Part shown: in pieces, positions 42,341-52,927 of the stretch
Position numbering within the stretch: position 1 is the stretch's first letter
Layout of the letters: every line of letters begins with the position of its first letter
DNA from: Anaeromyxobacter dehalogenans 2CP-1
Lineage (GTDB): Bacteria > Myxococcota > Myxococcia > Myxococcales > Anaeromyxobacteraceae
Length of the DNA stretch: 64,000 nt
Reading direction: 5' to 3'
Assembly (NCBI RefSeq): GCF_000022145.1
Contig: NC_011891.1
Span: 1,810,001 to 1,874,000 of the forward strand
Position numbers and translations under genes: made by a program
Notes under the pieces: generated by a model
Databases searched by the model: none
What the model saw: the letters and a program-made list of their open reading frames with translations, nothing else
What the model was told of the DNA's origin: nothing

Positions 42341-42502
42341 GTGAGCCCAGCCGTGTTCGCCACCGTCGCACCCCTCGTCGTCGTCGCCGCCGCCGGAACC
42401 GTCATCGTCGTCCACAAGCTTCGCGAGCGGCGGCGCTGGGCCAACGTGAAGGCGTCGGGCGGGCGGAAGTCGCTCGTCCTGAACCTGTTCGACCGCCCGT
42501 AG
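42341..42502 (+). CDS. Small single-span membrane protein (start uncertain)
   Basis: 53 residues from GTG 42341 (GTG 42167 would overlap the upstream stop and add 58 residues). One transmembrane helix (FATVAPLVVVAAAGTVIVV) is followed by a basic segment KLRERRRWANVKASGGRK. No ribosome site is visible at either start. Function unknown. Confidence 0.4.
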   Translation: MSPAVFATVAPLVVVAAAGTVIVVHKLRERRRWANVKASGGRKSLVLNLFDRP

Positions 42503-42836
42503 CGGACGGACGGTCGCAGGCGGTCCCTCCGCCTTTCGGGGGGATGCGCCGAAAAAGCCTGCCACGAGCGAGGGTTCCGGGCGCACGCGCGGCCGGGCTG
42601 GGCGTCGGCTTGCATATCGACGCGGGTTTGTGCGAGGGTGCGCGCCGCTCGCGGCCGTGGATGTGGGTGGACGGCGCGGGCTTTGTCGCATCCGGGGCCG
42701 GCTCGCGTGAATGAACGCGCGCCGAAACGGGTTCGAGACAGCGGCTCCCAAGCTCCGCCGGCGGGACTGGCGAGCGACGCCGCGCAAACCGATTCGCCCA
42801 TGCAGCTCGGTCCGCCCCCGCGGGTGGAGGTAAGAC
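42503..42836. other. Leader region before EF-G
   Basis: No coding frame here is convincing. A GGAGG ribosome site at 42825-42829 belongs to EF-G. The length suits a promoter plus long 5' leader, but no clear sigma-70 elements or riboswitch fold are recognisable by eye. Confidence 0.4.
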
Positions 42837-44924
<2,088 letters not shown>

Positions 44925-44940
44925 CGATGCCTGCGGCGCC

Positions 44941-46236
44941 ATGATCCGCCAGGAAGCGATCCTCCAGAGCCCGCTGCGGATCCTCGACCGGAGGCTCCAC
45001 GGCGGCCTGGGGAGGGGTCGCCTCGGCGTGATCGTGGCGCCCGCCGGCGTCGGCAAGTCCGCGGTCCTGGTGCAGCTCGGGCTGGACGCGCTGCTGCGCG
45101 GCCGCCCGGTGCTGCACGTCGCGCTCGGGCAGTCGATCGAGCACGTCGCGGCCCGCTACGACGCGTTCTTCGAGGAGCTGGCGGATCGCGTGGACCTGGC
45201 GGATCGCCGGGGCGTCCACGAGATGGTCGCGCGCCAGCGCCTGATCTGGTCGTCGATGGACGGCGGCCCGGGCGTCCGCACGCTGGACGAGGCGCTCGCC
45301 GCGTTCGAGGCGCACCTCGGCCGGACCCCCGCAACCGTGCTCGTGGACGGCTTCCCCTGGACCGGGGCCGGCGTGAGCGCGACGCTCGCCGGCCTGAAGG
45401 CGAGCGCGGCGCGGGCGGGCGCCGAGCTGTGGATGACCGCCCGGTCCGCCCCGGGGTGCGCGCCGTGCGAGGCCGACCCGGACCAGGCGGCGCCGCCCGA
45501 GCGCTGCGGTGCGCAGGTGGACGTGATCCTCGCGCTCCTGGCGCAGGGGCGCGGCGCGCGGGTGCGGCTGGTGCGCGACCTGGACGGCTCGGACGAGGCC
45601 GACCTGCCGCTCGTGCTGGTGGGCGGCTCGCTGCGCTGGGCGGGCGGCGAGGACGAGGGCGGTGGCGACCCCCGCGGCCCGGAGGCGTTCACGCTGCTCG
45701 CGGGCGGGTTCGCCGGCGCCGAGGAGGCGTTCGGCGCGTTCGCGGAGCGCTGGGGCGTGCAGGAGGTGAACTTCACCTTCGCCGGCCGCCCCGGGCTGGC
45801 CCGGACCCGCGGGCTCATCGAGCTGACCGAGGCCGAGCTGCGCCTCGGCGAGGTCGGCGAGGCCTATCTGAAGGCGCACCTGCCCGGCGCGCTCGCGGCG
45901 TCGCCGGAGCTCCGGCGCGTGCTCCAGCTCATCTGGCACCAGGTCGGCACCGCGGGCGAGGTGTTCGCGGTCGGCGCGCTCAGCCCCGACGACAGCGCCC
46001 AGGGCGGCACGGGCTGGGCGGTCGAGCTGGCGCGGCACTGGGGGAAGCCGGTCCACCTCTTCGACCAGGACCGCGACGGCTGGTTCCGCTGGGACGGGCG
46101 GGCCTGGGCCCCCGAGGCGCCGCCCGCCGTCACGCACCCGCGCTTCGCCGGCGCCGGGACCCGCGCGCTCTCGGAGTCGGGGCGCGCCGCGATCCGCGCG
46201 CTCTTCGAGCGGTCCTTCGGGGCTGCGCCGGAGTAG
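44941..46236 (+). CDS. P-loop ATPase fused to a SLOG-like domain
   Basis: 431 residues, starting 16 bases after EF-G. The N-terminal half (residues 1-220) is a RecA/KaiC-like ATPase: Walker A APAGVGKS at 33-40, a TVLVDGF strand as Walker B, and LWMTARS as sensor strand. The C-terminal half has LARTRGLIELTEAELRLGEVG, then GTAGEVFAVGALSPDD and GGTGWAVELARHWGKPVHLFDQDRDG, the nucleotide-binding glycine loop and strand order of SLOG proteins. Neither half has known substrates. The pairing suggests nucleotide sensing coupled to ATP use. Family not recognised as a whole. Confidence 0.7.
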   Translation: MIRQEAILQSPLRILDRRLHGGLGRGRLGVIVAPAGVGKSAVLVQLGLDALLRGRPVLHVALGQSIEHVAARYDAFFEELADRVDLADRRGVHEMVARQRLIWSSMDGGPGVRTLDEALAAFEAHLGRTPATVLVDGFPWTGAGVSATLAGLKASAARAGAELWMTARSAPGCAPCEADPDQAAPPERCGAQVDVILALLAQGRGARVRLVRDLDGSDEADLPLVLVGGSLRWAGGEDEGGGDPRGPEAFTLLAGGFAGAEEAFGAFAERWGVQEVNFTFAGRPGLARTRGLIELTEAELRLGEVGEAYLKAHLPGALAASPELRRVLQLIWHQVGTAGEVFAVGALSPDDSAQGGTGWAVELARHWGKPVHLFDQDRDGWFRWDGRAWAPEAPPAVTHPRFAGAGTRALSESGRAAIRALFERSFGAAPE

Positions 46237-46370
46237 CGCCGCCCGCGCGCGCGCGATGCGCGGTGCGTGAACCTGCACCGCGAGGCGTGGCGCCCGGCGA
46301 ACCCGGGTCTGCTCGTGTTCCCTTGAGCGGGGGTTGACGCGGGGGCGCCGGCACGCGAAGGCTGGGCCCG

Positions 46371-47228
46371 ATGCAGCCGCTCCTCGCGCTCCTCCTCGCC
46401 ACGGTGCCGCTCCTCGAGCCCGCCGCCGGCGGCGCCGACGTCCTCGGCGTGCTCGGCACGCGGATCGTGAAGCAGGGCGACTCCCTCATCGAGCTCGCCC
46501 GCGCGCACGACGTGGGCTTCAACGCCATGGAGTCCGCGAACCCGGGGCTCGACGCCTACGTGCCGACGCCCGGCGCGGCGCTGGTGGTGCCGGCGGCCTG
46601 GATCCTGCCGCCGTCCGCGGCGCCCGGATCGATCGTGGTGAACCTCTCGGAGATGCGGCTCTACCTGCTCCCGGGCGGCGGCGCCGCGCCCGTCACCTAC
46701 CCGGTGGGCATCGGCAAGGATCGCGCGAAGACGCCGCTGGGATCCTTCACCGTCATCGGCAAGACCGTCGCGCCCACCTGGTACCCGCCGGCGTCGATGC
46801 GCCGCGACGACCCCACGCTCCCGGATCGCGTCCCGCCCGGCCCGGACAATCCGCTCGGCACGCACGCGCTGCGCCTCTCGGCGGGCAGCATCCTCATCCA
46901 CGGCACCGACGAGCCGTTCGGCATCGGCCGGAAGTTCAGCCACGGCTGCGTCCGGCTCTACCCCGAGGACATCCCGCGCCTGTTCGAGGTGGTGCCGCTG
47001 AAGACGCCGGTCCGGATGGTCCGCGAGCCGGTCAAGATCGGCGTGCGCGGGAGCCGCGTGGTCGTGGAGGCCCACGACGATCCGGACGCGCGGGTGGACC
47101 TCCGCGCCGAGGCGCAGCGCCAGCTCGAGCGGCGCGGCCTCGCGGCGCGCGTGGACGCGGGCAAGCTCGCGGCCGCGCTCGAGGCGCGGCGCGGCATCCC
47201 GGTGGACGTCTCGATCGACGTGTTCTGA
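46371..47228 (+). CDS. L,D-transpeptidase with LysM domain
   Basis: 285 residues with a signal peptide. Residues about 31-74 form a LysM-like module (TRIVKQGDSLIELARAHDVGFNAMESANPG). The YkuD catalytic domain starts at about 87 (SIVVNLSEMRLYLL) and ends with His177 in HGTDEP and the Cys193 nucleophile in SHGCVRL. It cross-links or anchors peptidoglycan via meso-diaminopimelate. The tail after residue 215 contains a helical extension of unclear role. Confidence 0.92.
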   Translation: MQPLLALLLATVPLLEPAAGGADVLGVLGTRIVKQGDSLIELARAHDVGFNAMESANPGLDAYVPTPGAALVVPAAWILPPSAAPGSIVVNLSEMRLYLLPGGGAAPVTYPVGIGKDRAKTPLGSFTVIGKTVAPTWYPPASMRRDDPTLPDRVPPGPDNPLGTHALRLSAGSILIHGTDEPFGIGRKFSHGCVRLYPEDIPRLFEVVPLKTPVRMVREPVKIGVRGSRVVVEAHDDPDARVDLRAEAQRQLERRGLAARVDAGKLAAALEARRGIPVDVSIDVF

Positions 47229-47232
47229 GGCG

Positions 47233-47715
47233 CTACGGGATCGGGTCGGGGATGGGCAGCTCGGCCCGGATCCGCCAGCGCCCGTCCTTCCCGCGCCGCC
47301 ACACGGCCAGGTAGCGTCCCGTCACCGTCATGGGCGCGCGGTCGCCCTGCTGTACGAGCAGGCGGTTCGTCCCCGCCTCCCAGGCGAGATCGCCCGAGAC
47401 CTCGAGCTGCACGGTGGTGATGGTGGCCTCCAGATACCGGAGCGCCCGCACGCGCCGCGCGTCGTACGCCTCGAGCTCGCCGCGGCCGGAGACGAAGCCG
47501 CGCTGCATGGCGGGGATGACCAGGGCGTCCTCGGTGAACACGGCCGCCATCGCGCGCGCGTCGCCGGCGACGAGCGCGCGGACGAACGCGTCGTTCGCGG
47601 CGGCGATGGCGGCGCGGAGCTCCGCGTCGGGCTCGGCGCGGCCGCCCGGCGAGTGCGCGCAGGCGCTGGCCCCCAGCGCGGCGGCGACGAGGAGGGCACG
47701 GGCGAGGTTGGCCAT
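47233..47715 (-). CDS. SnoaL/DUF4440-like lipoprotein
   Basis: 160 residues from ATG 47715. The lipobox is GASAC near residue 20. The mature part is an NTF2-like cone: AIAAANDAFVRALVAGDARAMAAVFTEDALVIPA, a strand VSGDLAWEAG, then GRYLAVWRRGKDGRWRI. Such domains bind small ligands or act as esterase-like accessory modules. It converges with the L,D-transpeptidase gene, four bases apart. Function unknown. Confidence 0.82.
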   Translation of the reverse strand: MANLARALLVAAALGASACAHSPGGRAEPDAELRAAIAAANDAFVRALVAGDARAMAAVFTEDALVIPAMQRGFVSGRGELEAYDARRVRALRYLEATITTVQLEVSGDLAWEAGTNRLLVQQGDRAPMTVTGRYLAVWRRGKDGRWRIRAELPIPDPIP

Positions 47716-47889
47716 CCGCGAAGGAGACCGCGCCTTCACGCGCGGCGCGCGCGGCATCCTGTCCGACGCGTCCGGGGTAGGGCGAGCGTGGCGCGGTGGC
47801 GTCGCGGCGGCCCGCGAGATCGCCCGCTCGGGGTTCGAGCGCCGCCGCGCCGTGCGCGATGATGGCGCGACACGCGAGGAGGTCCGGCC

Positions 47890-48141
47890 ATGAACGCCGA
47901 GCACGCGGTGACGCTACAGGCACCGGCCGCCGACTGGGAGCGCTCGGAGCGCGAGGCGCGGCAGGCCGCGGCCTACGTCGCCGCGTTCGTCGGCGTCCCT
48001 GCCGTCGTCGCCGCGGCGGCCGCGCTCGCGCTGTTCGCCCTCACCGCGCTCGTGCTGCTCGCGCCGCTCGTCGCGTGCGTGCTGACCTGGGCGGCGTGGC
48101 GGTACGGCCGGCCCGAGCGCCGCGGCGCGCGCCGCGCCTGA
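47890..48141 (+). CDS. Small two-span membrane protein
   Basis: 83 residues preceded by GAGGAGG. After a charged N-terminus (DWERSEREARQ) there are two hydrophobic helices, ending in basic RRGARRA. It lies on the same strand as, and 190 bases before, soxC but need not be co-transcribed. No family recognised. Confidence 0.6.
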   Translation: MNAEHAVTLQAPAADWERSEREARQAAAYVAAFVGVPAVVAAAAALALFALTALVLLAPLVACVLTWAAWRYGRPERRGARRA

Positions 48142-48163
48142 GAGCCAGTCGGCGCGCGGCGCG

Positions 48164-48272
48164 CTTCACGCTCGCCCCACGCGTGGCGCACGAAACGTGA
48201 AGCAGGGCCCCGCGCATGTCTCGACGCTGCGCGTCACCCACACCCGCAGTCGATGCGTCACCTCGCGTGAAG
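48164..48272. promoter_or_regulatory. GTGAAG-type repeats in the sox upstream region
   Basis: CTTCACG at 48164-48170 pairs with CGTGAAG at 48196-48202 as a perfect 7-base inverted repeat, and a third CGTGAAG lies at 48266-48272. They sit before the first sox gene and could bind a regulator; no sox regulator gene is seen in the window. Confidence 0.3.
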
Positions 48273-48330
48273 GCCGTCAAGCCCCACTCAGGACGGAGAC
48301 GACGACTATTCGTTCTCTTACAGCCCACGC

Positions 48331-49680
48331 GTGCCATCCAAGACCGCCCGCATCCTCCGGGCTCCTGAGAATTTCCTCACCCAAGAGCAGATCACCGAGG
48401 TCGCCGCCGGACGGCGGAGCTTCCTGCGGAGCGCGTTCCTCGCGGCGGGCGGGATCGCCGCCGGCGCGGTCGCCGTTCGCGCCGGCGCGGCCCCGGCTCC
48501 TCGCGGCGCTCCGGCCGGCGATCCGGCGATCCTCGAGCGCCAGCCGTGGAACACCTCGCTTGGCAAGCCCGTCGCCGCGCGGGGCTACGGCCTGCCGTCG
48601 CCGTACGAGGCGAACCTCCAGCGCCGCGAGAGCCCCGGCCTGACCCGCGTGAACGCGGCGTCGGTCTCGTTCGCGCCGCTGCAGGGGCTGTTCGGGATCA
48701 TCACGCCGAGCGGCCTGCACTTCGAGCGCCACCACCAGGGCTGGCAGGACGTCGATCCCGCGAAGCACCGGCTGATGGTCCACGGGCTGGTGCGGACGGC
48801 CAAGGTCTACACGATGGACGACCTGATGCGCCTGCCGTCCGTCTCGCGCATCCACTTCATCGAGTGCGGCGCCAACACCGGCATGGAGTGGGGGAACGTG
48901 GCGGTGCCCACGGTCCAGTACACCCACGGCATGCTGTCCTGCAGCGAGTTCACCGGCGTCCGGCTGTCCACGCTGCTCGACGACTGCGGCTTCGACCGGG
49001 CGAAGGGCCGGTACGTGCTCGCCGAGGGCGCCGATGGCTCGGGCATGACCCGGACCGTCGCCATCGACCGCGCGCTCGACGACGTGCTCGTCGCGTGGGG
49101 CCAGAACGGCGAGATGCTGCGGCCCGAGAACGGCTACCCGCTCCGCCTGGTGGTGCCCGGCGTCCAGGGCGTCTCCTGGGTGAAGTGGCTCCGCCGCATC
49201 GAGGTGGGCGACCAGCCCTGGGCGGCGAAGGACGAGGCCATCCACTACGTGGACCTCATGCCGGACGGCCGTCACCGGCAGTACACGTCGATCCAGGAGG
49301 CGAAGTCGGTCATCACCACGCCCTCCGGCGGCCAGGTGCTGGTGCAGCAGGGCGCCTGCGAGGTGACCGGCCTGGCCTGGTCGGGCCGCGGGAAGATCAA
49401 GCGCGTGGACGTGTCGCTCGACGGCGGCCGGAGCTGGACGCCGGCGCGGCTGGAGACGCCGGTGCTCTCGAAGGCGCTGACCCGGTTCAGCCTGAGCTGG
49501 CGCTGGGACGGCCGCGCCGCGCTGCTGCAGAGCCGCGCGGTGGACGACACCGGCTACGTGCAGCCGACCACGCGGCTGCTGCGCGAGGTGCGCGGGACGA
49601 AGTCCATCTACCACAACAACGCGATCCAGACCTGGCGCGTCGACCCCAACGGCGAGGTGTCCAATGTACAGCTGGCGTGA
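48331..49680 (+). CDS. soxC: Sulfite/sulfur dehydrogenase SoxC (Mo subunit)
   Basis: 449 residues from GTG 48331. A twin-arginine signal (GRRSFLRSAFLAAGG) exports the folded enzyme. Cys179 in HFIECGANTG is the Mo ligand; SVSFAPLQGLFG and HFERHHQG precede it, and the C-terminal dimerisation domain contains SLDGGRSW. With SoxD it forms the sulfur dehydrogenase that oxidises the sulfane sulfur on SoxY. The start of soxD overlaps its last 17 bases. Confidence 0.93.
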   Translation: MPSKTARILRAPENFLTQEQITEVAAGRRSFLRSAFLAAGGIAAGAVAVRAGAAPAPRGAPAGDPAILERQPWNTSLGKPVAARGYGLPSPYEANLQRRESPGLTRVNAASVSFAPLQGLFGIITPSGLHFERHHQGWQDVDPAKHRLMVHGLVRTAKVYTMDDLMRLPSVSRIHFIECGANTGMEWGNVAVPTVQYTHGMLSCSEFTGVRLSTLLDDCGFDRAKGRYVLAEGADGSGMTRTVAIDRALDDVLVAWGQNGEMLRPENGYPLRLVVPGVQGVSWVKWLRRIEVGDQPWAAKDEAIHYVDLMPDGRHRQYTSIQEAKSVITTPSGGQVLVQQGACEVTGLAWSGRGKIKRVDVSLDGGRSWTPARLETPVLSKALTRFSLSWRWDGRAALLQSRAVDDTGYVQPTTRLLREVRGTKSIYHNNAIQTWRVDPNGEVSNVQLA

Positions 49681-50698
49681 GCCGCTCGTCCTCGCGGCGC
49701 TGCTCGCCGCCGGCGCCGCGCACGCGGGAGAGGGCGTCGGGCGCCCGGCGACGCCGGCCGAGGTCCGGGCCTGGGACATCGACGTGCGGCCCGACTTCCA
49801 GGGCCTGCCGCGCGGCTCCGGCTCGGTCCTGCGCGGGCAGGAGGTCTGGGACGCGAAGTGCGCCTCGTGCCACGGCACGTTCGGCGAGAGCAACGAGGTC
49901 TTCACGCCGCTGGTCGGCGGGACCACCGCCGAGGACCAGGCGCGCGGCCGCGTGGCGGCGCTCACCGGCAACGGCCACCCGCAGCGCACCACGCTCATGA
50001 AGGTGGCCACGGTCTCGACGCTGTTCGACTACATCCGCCGCGCCATGCCGTGGGACGCGCCGCGGACGCTCACCGACGACGACACCTACGCGGTGCTCGC
50101 ATACCTCCTGAACCTCGGCGACGTCGTCCCGTCCGACTTCGTGCTCGACCAGGACTCGATCCGCGCGGTGCAGCAGCGCCTGCCCAACCGGAACGGCATG
50201 AACCGCGCGCACGGCCTGTGGGACGTGAAGGGCAGGCCGGACGTGCGCGCGATCGCGTGCATGAAGGACTGCGGGCCGGAGCCGCGCGTCGCCTCGACGC
50301 TCCCGGACTTCGCCCGCAACGCGCACGGGAACCTGGCCGAGCAGAACCGGACGTTCGGCCCGGTGCGCGGCGCGGACACCACCCGGCCCGCCGGCGCGGC
50401 CCCGACCGGCGCGCCCGCGGCGGCCCCGGCCGCGCCGAAGCTGGCCGCCGGGCTGGCGCTGGCGCGGGCCAACGGCTGCCTCGCCTGCCACGACGTCGAG
50501 GCGAAGCGGCTCGGCCCGAGCTTCCGCGACCTGAAGGCGCGGTACGCCGCCGACGCGGACGCGGCGGCGAAGCTGGCCGCCCGGGTGCGCGGCGGCAGCC
50601 AGGGCGCGTGGGGGCCGGTGCCGATGCCGCCCCAGCGCCAGGTGGCGGAGGGCGACGTGGACACGATCGTGAAGTGGGTGCTCGAGGGAGCACGCTGA
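49664..50698 (+). CDS. soxD: SoxD, di-heme cytochrome c subunit of sulfur dehydrogenase
   Basis: 344 residues with a signal peptide. Heme motifs are CASCH (Cys66-His70) and CLACH near residue 270, separated by a long Ala/Pro-rich linker. It accepts electrons from the Mo centre of SoxC in the periplasm. Overlap with soxC indicates translational coupling. Confidence 0.92.
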   Translation: MYSWREPLVLAALLAAGAAHAGEGVGRPATPAEVRAWDIDVRPDFQGLPRGSGSVLRGQEVWDAKCASCHGTFGESNEVFTPLVGGTTAEDQARGRVAALTGNGHPQRTTLMKVATVSTLFDYIRRAMPWDAPRTLTDDDTYAVLAYLLNLGDVVPSDFVLDQDSIRAVQQRLPNRNGMNRAHGLWDVKGRPDVRAIACMKDCGPEPRVASTLPDFARNAHGNLAEQNRTFGPVRGADTTRPAGAAPTGAPAAAPAAPKLAAGLALARANGCLACHDVEAKRLGPSFRDLKARYAADADAAAKLAARVRGGSQGAWGPVPMPPQRQVAEGDVDTIVKWVLEGAR

Positions 50699-50756
50699 GG
50701 CGCTCGCGGCGCGGCGACCGTCGCCGCGCGCGGCAGAACCCGTAGAGGAGAGCGGA

Positions 50757-51245
50757 ATGAGAGAGGTAGAGCAGACGGGCATCGGGAGGCGGCGGTTCCT
50801 CGAGACGACCGGCGGGGCGACGCTCCTCGGCATGCTGGTCGCCGCGGGCATCCTGAAGCCGAGCTGGGGCCGCGCGGCCGACTGGAACAAGGCGGCGTTC
50901 GAGGCCCGGACCATGAAGGAGGCGCTGGACGCGCTCGGCGCCGGCGCGCCGGCCGACTCGAAGGACATCGCCGTCACCGCACCCGACATCGCCGAGAACG
51001 GCGCCGTGGTGCCCATCACCGCGACCAGCAACCTGCCCGACACCGAGTCGATCGCGTTCCTGGTCGAGGCCAACCCGAACATGCTCGCCGCGTCGTTCCT
51101 CCTGACCCCGGCCTCGCTGCCGGTCGTCTCCACGCGGGTCAAGATGGCCCGGACGTCGAACGTGTCGGTGCTGGTGAAGGCCGGCGGCAAGTTCTACGTG
51201 GCGACGAAGGAGATCAAGGTCACCCTGGGCGGTTGCGGCGGGTAG
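50757..51245 (+). CDS. soxY: SoxY, sulfur-carrier subunit
   Basis: 162 residues. Tat signal GRRRFLETTGG, then an immunoglobulin-like domain and the C-terminal GGCGG swinging arm with Cys160 as the sulfur carrier. All oxidation intermediates stay bound to this Cys. A GAGGAGAG site precedes the ATG. SoxZ is encoded immediately downstream and forms the heterodimer with it. Confidence 0.95.
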   Translation: MREVEQTGIGRRRFLETTGGATLLGMLVAAGILKPSWGRAADWNKAAFEARTMKEALDALGAGAPADSKDIAVTAPDIAENGAVVPITATSNLPDTESIAFLVEANPNMLAASFLLTPASLPVVSTRVKMARTSNVSVLVKAGGKFYVATKEIKVTLGGCGG

Positions 51246-51262
51246 GGAGCGAGGAGACAGCC

Positions 51263-51574
51263 ATGGCAGATCCGATGAAGATCCGCGCGAGCCTCCAGGG
51301 CGACGTCGTGGAGGTGAAGGTGCTGATGAGCCACGAGATGGAGACGGGCCAGCGCAAGGACGCGAGCGGCGCGCTCGTCCCGGCCCACTTCATCAGCTCG
51401 GTCCAGGCGGAGTGCAACGGCAAGGCCGTGCTCACCGCGCACTGGGGCCCGGCGGTGTCGAAGAACCCGTACCTCGCCTTCAAGTTCAAGGGCGCGGCCA
51501 AGGGCGACAAGGTCAAGGTGACCTGGGTGGACAACAAGGGCGAGACCCGCACCGACGAAGGGACCATCGCCTGA
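51263..51574 (+). CDS. soxZ: SoxZ, partner of the sulfur carrier
   Basis: 103 residues from ATG 51263. Family motifs: VKVLMSHEMETGQRKD, IPAHFISSV-like segment, and FKFKGAAKGDKVKVTWVDNKGETRT. It has no signal peptide, so it would be exported with SoxY as a heterodimer. Four bases of its end overlap the possible CTG start of the next gene. Confidence 0.94.
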   Translation: MADPMKIRASLQGDVVEVKVLMSHEMETGQRKDASGALVPAHFISSVQAECNGKAVLTAHWGPAVSKNPYLAFKFKGAAKGDKVKVTWVDNKGETRTDEGTIA

Positions 51575-52068
51575 GCGCGCCGTCCGCCAGCCACGCGGCG
51601 CGGGCGGCGGGGAGGGGGGCCCGGTGGCTCCTCGTCCTCGCCGCCGGCCTCGCGGCCGCCCCGGCGGCCCGGGCCGCGCCGCCCTCCGCGCGCGCCGCCG
51701 CCCAGAAGGCGGCGCCGATCAAGGTCGTGTACCACCTGACCGAGGGGATCGAGGAGGCGGTGCGCGCCCTGCGCAACGTCCGCAACCACCTCGACGCGGA
51801 TCCCACCGCGAGGATCGTGGTGGTGGCGAACGGCGCCGGCATCGACTTCCTGCTCGACGGCGCCATGGACAAGAACGGCAACCCGTTCGACGCCATCGTG
51901 CAGGACCTCGTCACCCGTCACGTCGAGTTCCGGGCGTGCCGCAACACGCTCGTCACCCGCAGCATCGATCCCTCGAAGCTCCTGCCGGAGGCGACGCTGG
52001 TCCAGTCCGGCGTGGCGGAGGCGGCGCGCCTCCAGGCGCGCGAGGGCTTCGCCTACCTCAGGCCCTGA
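51571..52068 (+). CDS. Exported DsrE-family sulfur-relay protein (non-canonical start likely)
   Basis: From a CTG at 51571 that overlaps the soxZ stop (CTGA), 165 residues: an Arg/Ala-rich signal peptide (WLLVLAAGLAAAPAARA) followed by a DsrE/COG1416 domain (VVYHLTEG, ARIVVVANGAGIDFLLDG, FRACRNTL with a conserved Cys). No ATG, GTG or TTG gives the signal peptide without running back into soxZ: GTG 51412 is inside soxZ, GTG 51727 removes the signal and the first strand. So CTG is my best start, marked as inferred. The Cys may carry sulfur between Sox proteins. Confidence 0.65.
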   Translation: MSAPSASHAARAAGRGARWLLVLAAGLAAAPAARAAPPSARAAAQKAAPIKVVYHLTEGIEEAVRALRNVRNHLDADPTARIVVVANGAGIDFLLDGAMDKNGNPFDAIVQDLVTRHVEFRACRNTLVTRSIDPSKLLPEATLVQSGVAEAARLQAREGFAYLRP

Positions 52069-52101
52069 GCTTCACGAACCGTTCCCTGGAAGGAGATTCG
52101 G

Positions 52102-52917
52102 ATGACCCGTCGATCGATCGGGCCGGCGCTGCTCCTCGCGGCCGCGGCCCTGGCCCCGGCCGCCCACCGCGCGCAGGAGGAGGACGCCACCGCCGCCATC
52201 GCGCGCTACCGCGAGCTGCTCCAGGACGGCAACCCCGCCGACCTGTGGGAGGCGCGCGGCGAGGCGCTGTGGCAGGAGAAGCGCGGGCCGAAGGGCGCGT
52301 CGCTGGAGGCCTGCGACCTGGGCAAGGGGCCGGGCGTGGTGCAGGGCGCGTACGCCGAGCTGCCGCGGTACTTCGCCGACGGCGACCGCGTCATGGACCT
52401 GGAGACGCGCCTGGTGCACTGCATGGGCACGCTGCAGGGGATCGGCGCCGGGGAGGCCACGAAGCAGAAGTTCGGCGCGGGCGACAAGCGCTCCGACCTC
52501 GAGGCGCTCGCCGCCTGGATCGTGGCGCAGTCGCGCGGCATGCCGGTGCGGGTGGCGCTGAAGCACCCGAAGGAGAAGGCCGCCTACGCGCTGGGCGAGC
52601 GGATCTTCTTCTACCGCGGCGGGCCGCACGACTTCTCCTGCGCGACCTGCCACGCGCAGAGCGGCAAGCGCATCCGCCTGCAGGAGCTGCCCAACCTCAC
52701 CACGCCCGCCGACGCGAAGCGCGCCTTCGCGACCTGGCCGGCCTACCGCGTCTCGCAGGGCGAGGTGCGCACCATGCAGTGGCGCATGAACGACTGCCTG
52801 CGCCAGCAGCGGTTCCCGGAGCTGGTGTTCGGCTCGGAGGGCTCGGTCGCCCTCATCACCTACCTGGCCCGCCAGGCCAACGGCGCGGGGATGGACGCCC
52901 CCGCCATCAAGCGCTGA
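52102..52917 (+). CDS. soxA: SoxA, mono-heme thiosulfate-loading cytochrome
   Basis: 271 residues with a signal peptide and GGAGAT upstream. CATCH (Cys180-His184) binds the single heme. The active-site Cys232 in MNDCLRQQR carries the persulfide and heme ligand. In the N-terminal half the CxxCH is replaced by Cys71 and Cys107, which would form the disulfide found in mono-heme SoxA. SoxXA joins thiosulfate to SoxY-Cys160 oxidatively. Confidence 0.93.
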   Translation: MTRRSIGPALLLAAAALAPAAHRAQEEDATAAIARYRELLQDGNPADLWEARGEALWQEKRGPKGASLEACDLGKGPGVVQGAYAELPRYFADGDRVMDLETRLVHCMGTLQGIGAGEATKQKFGAGDKRSDLEALAAWIVAQSRGMPVRVALKHPKEKAAYALGERIFFYRGGPHDFSCATCHAQSGKRIRLQELPNLTTPADAKRAFATWPAYRVSQGEVRTMQWRMNDCLRQQRFPELVFGSEGSVALITYLARQANGAGMDAPAIKR

Positions 52918-52927
52918 GGAGAAGCCG

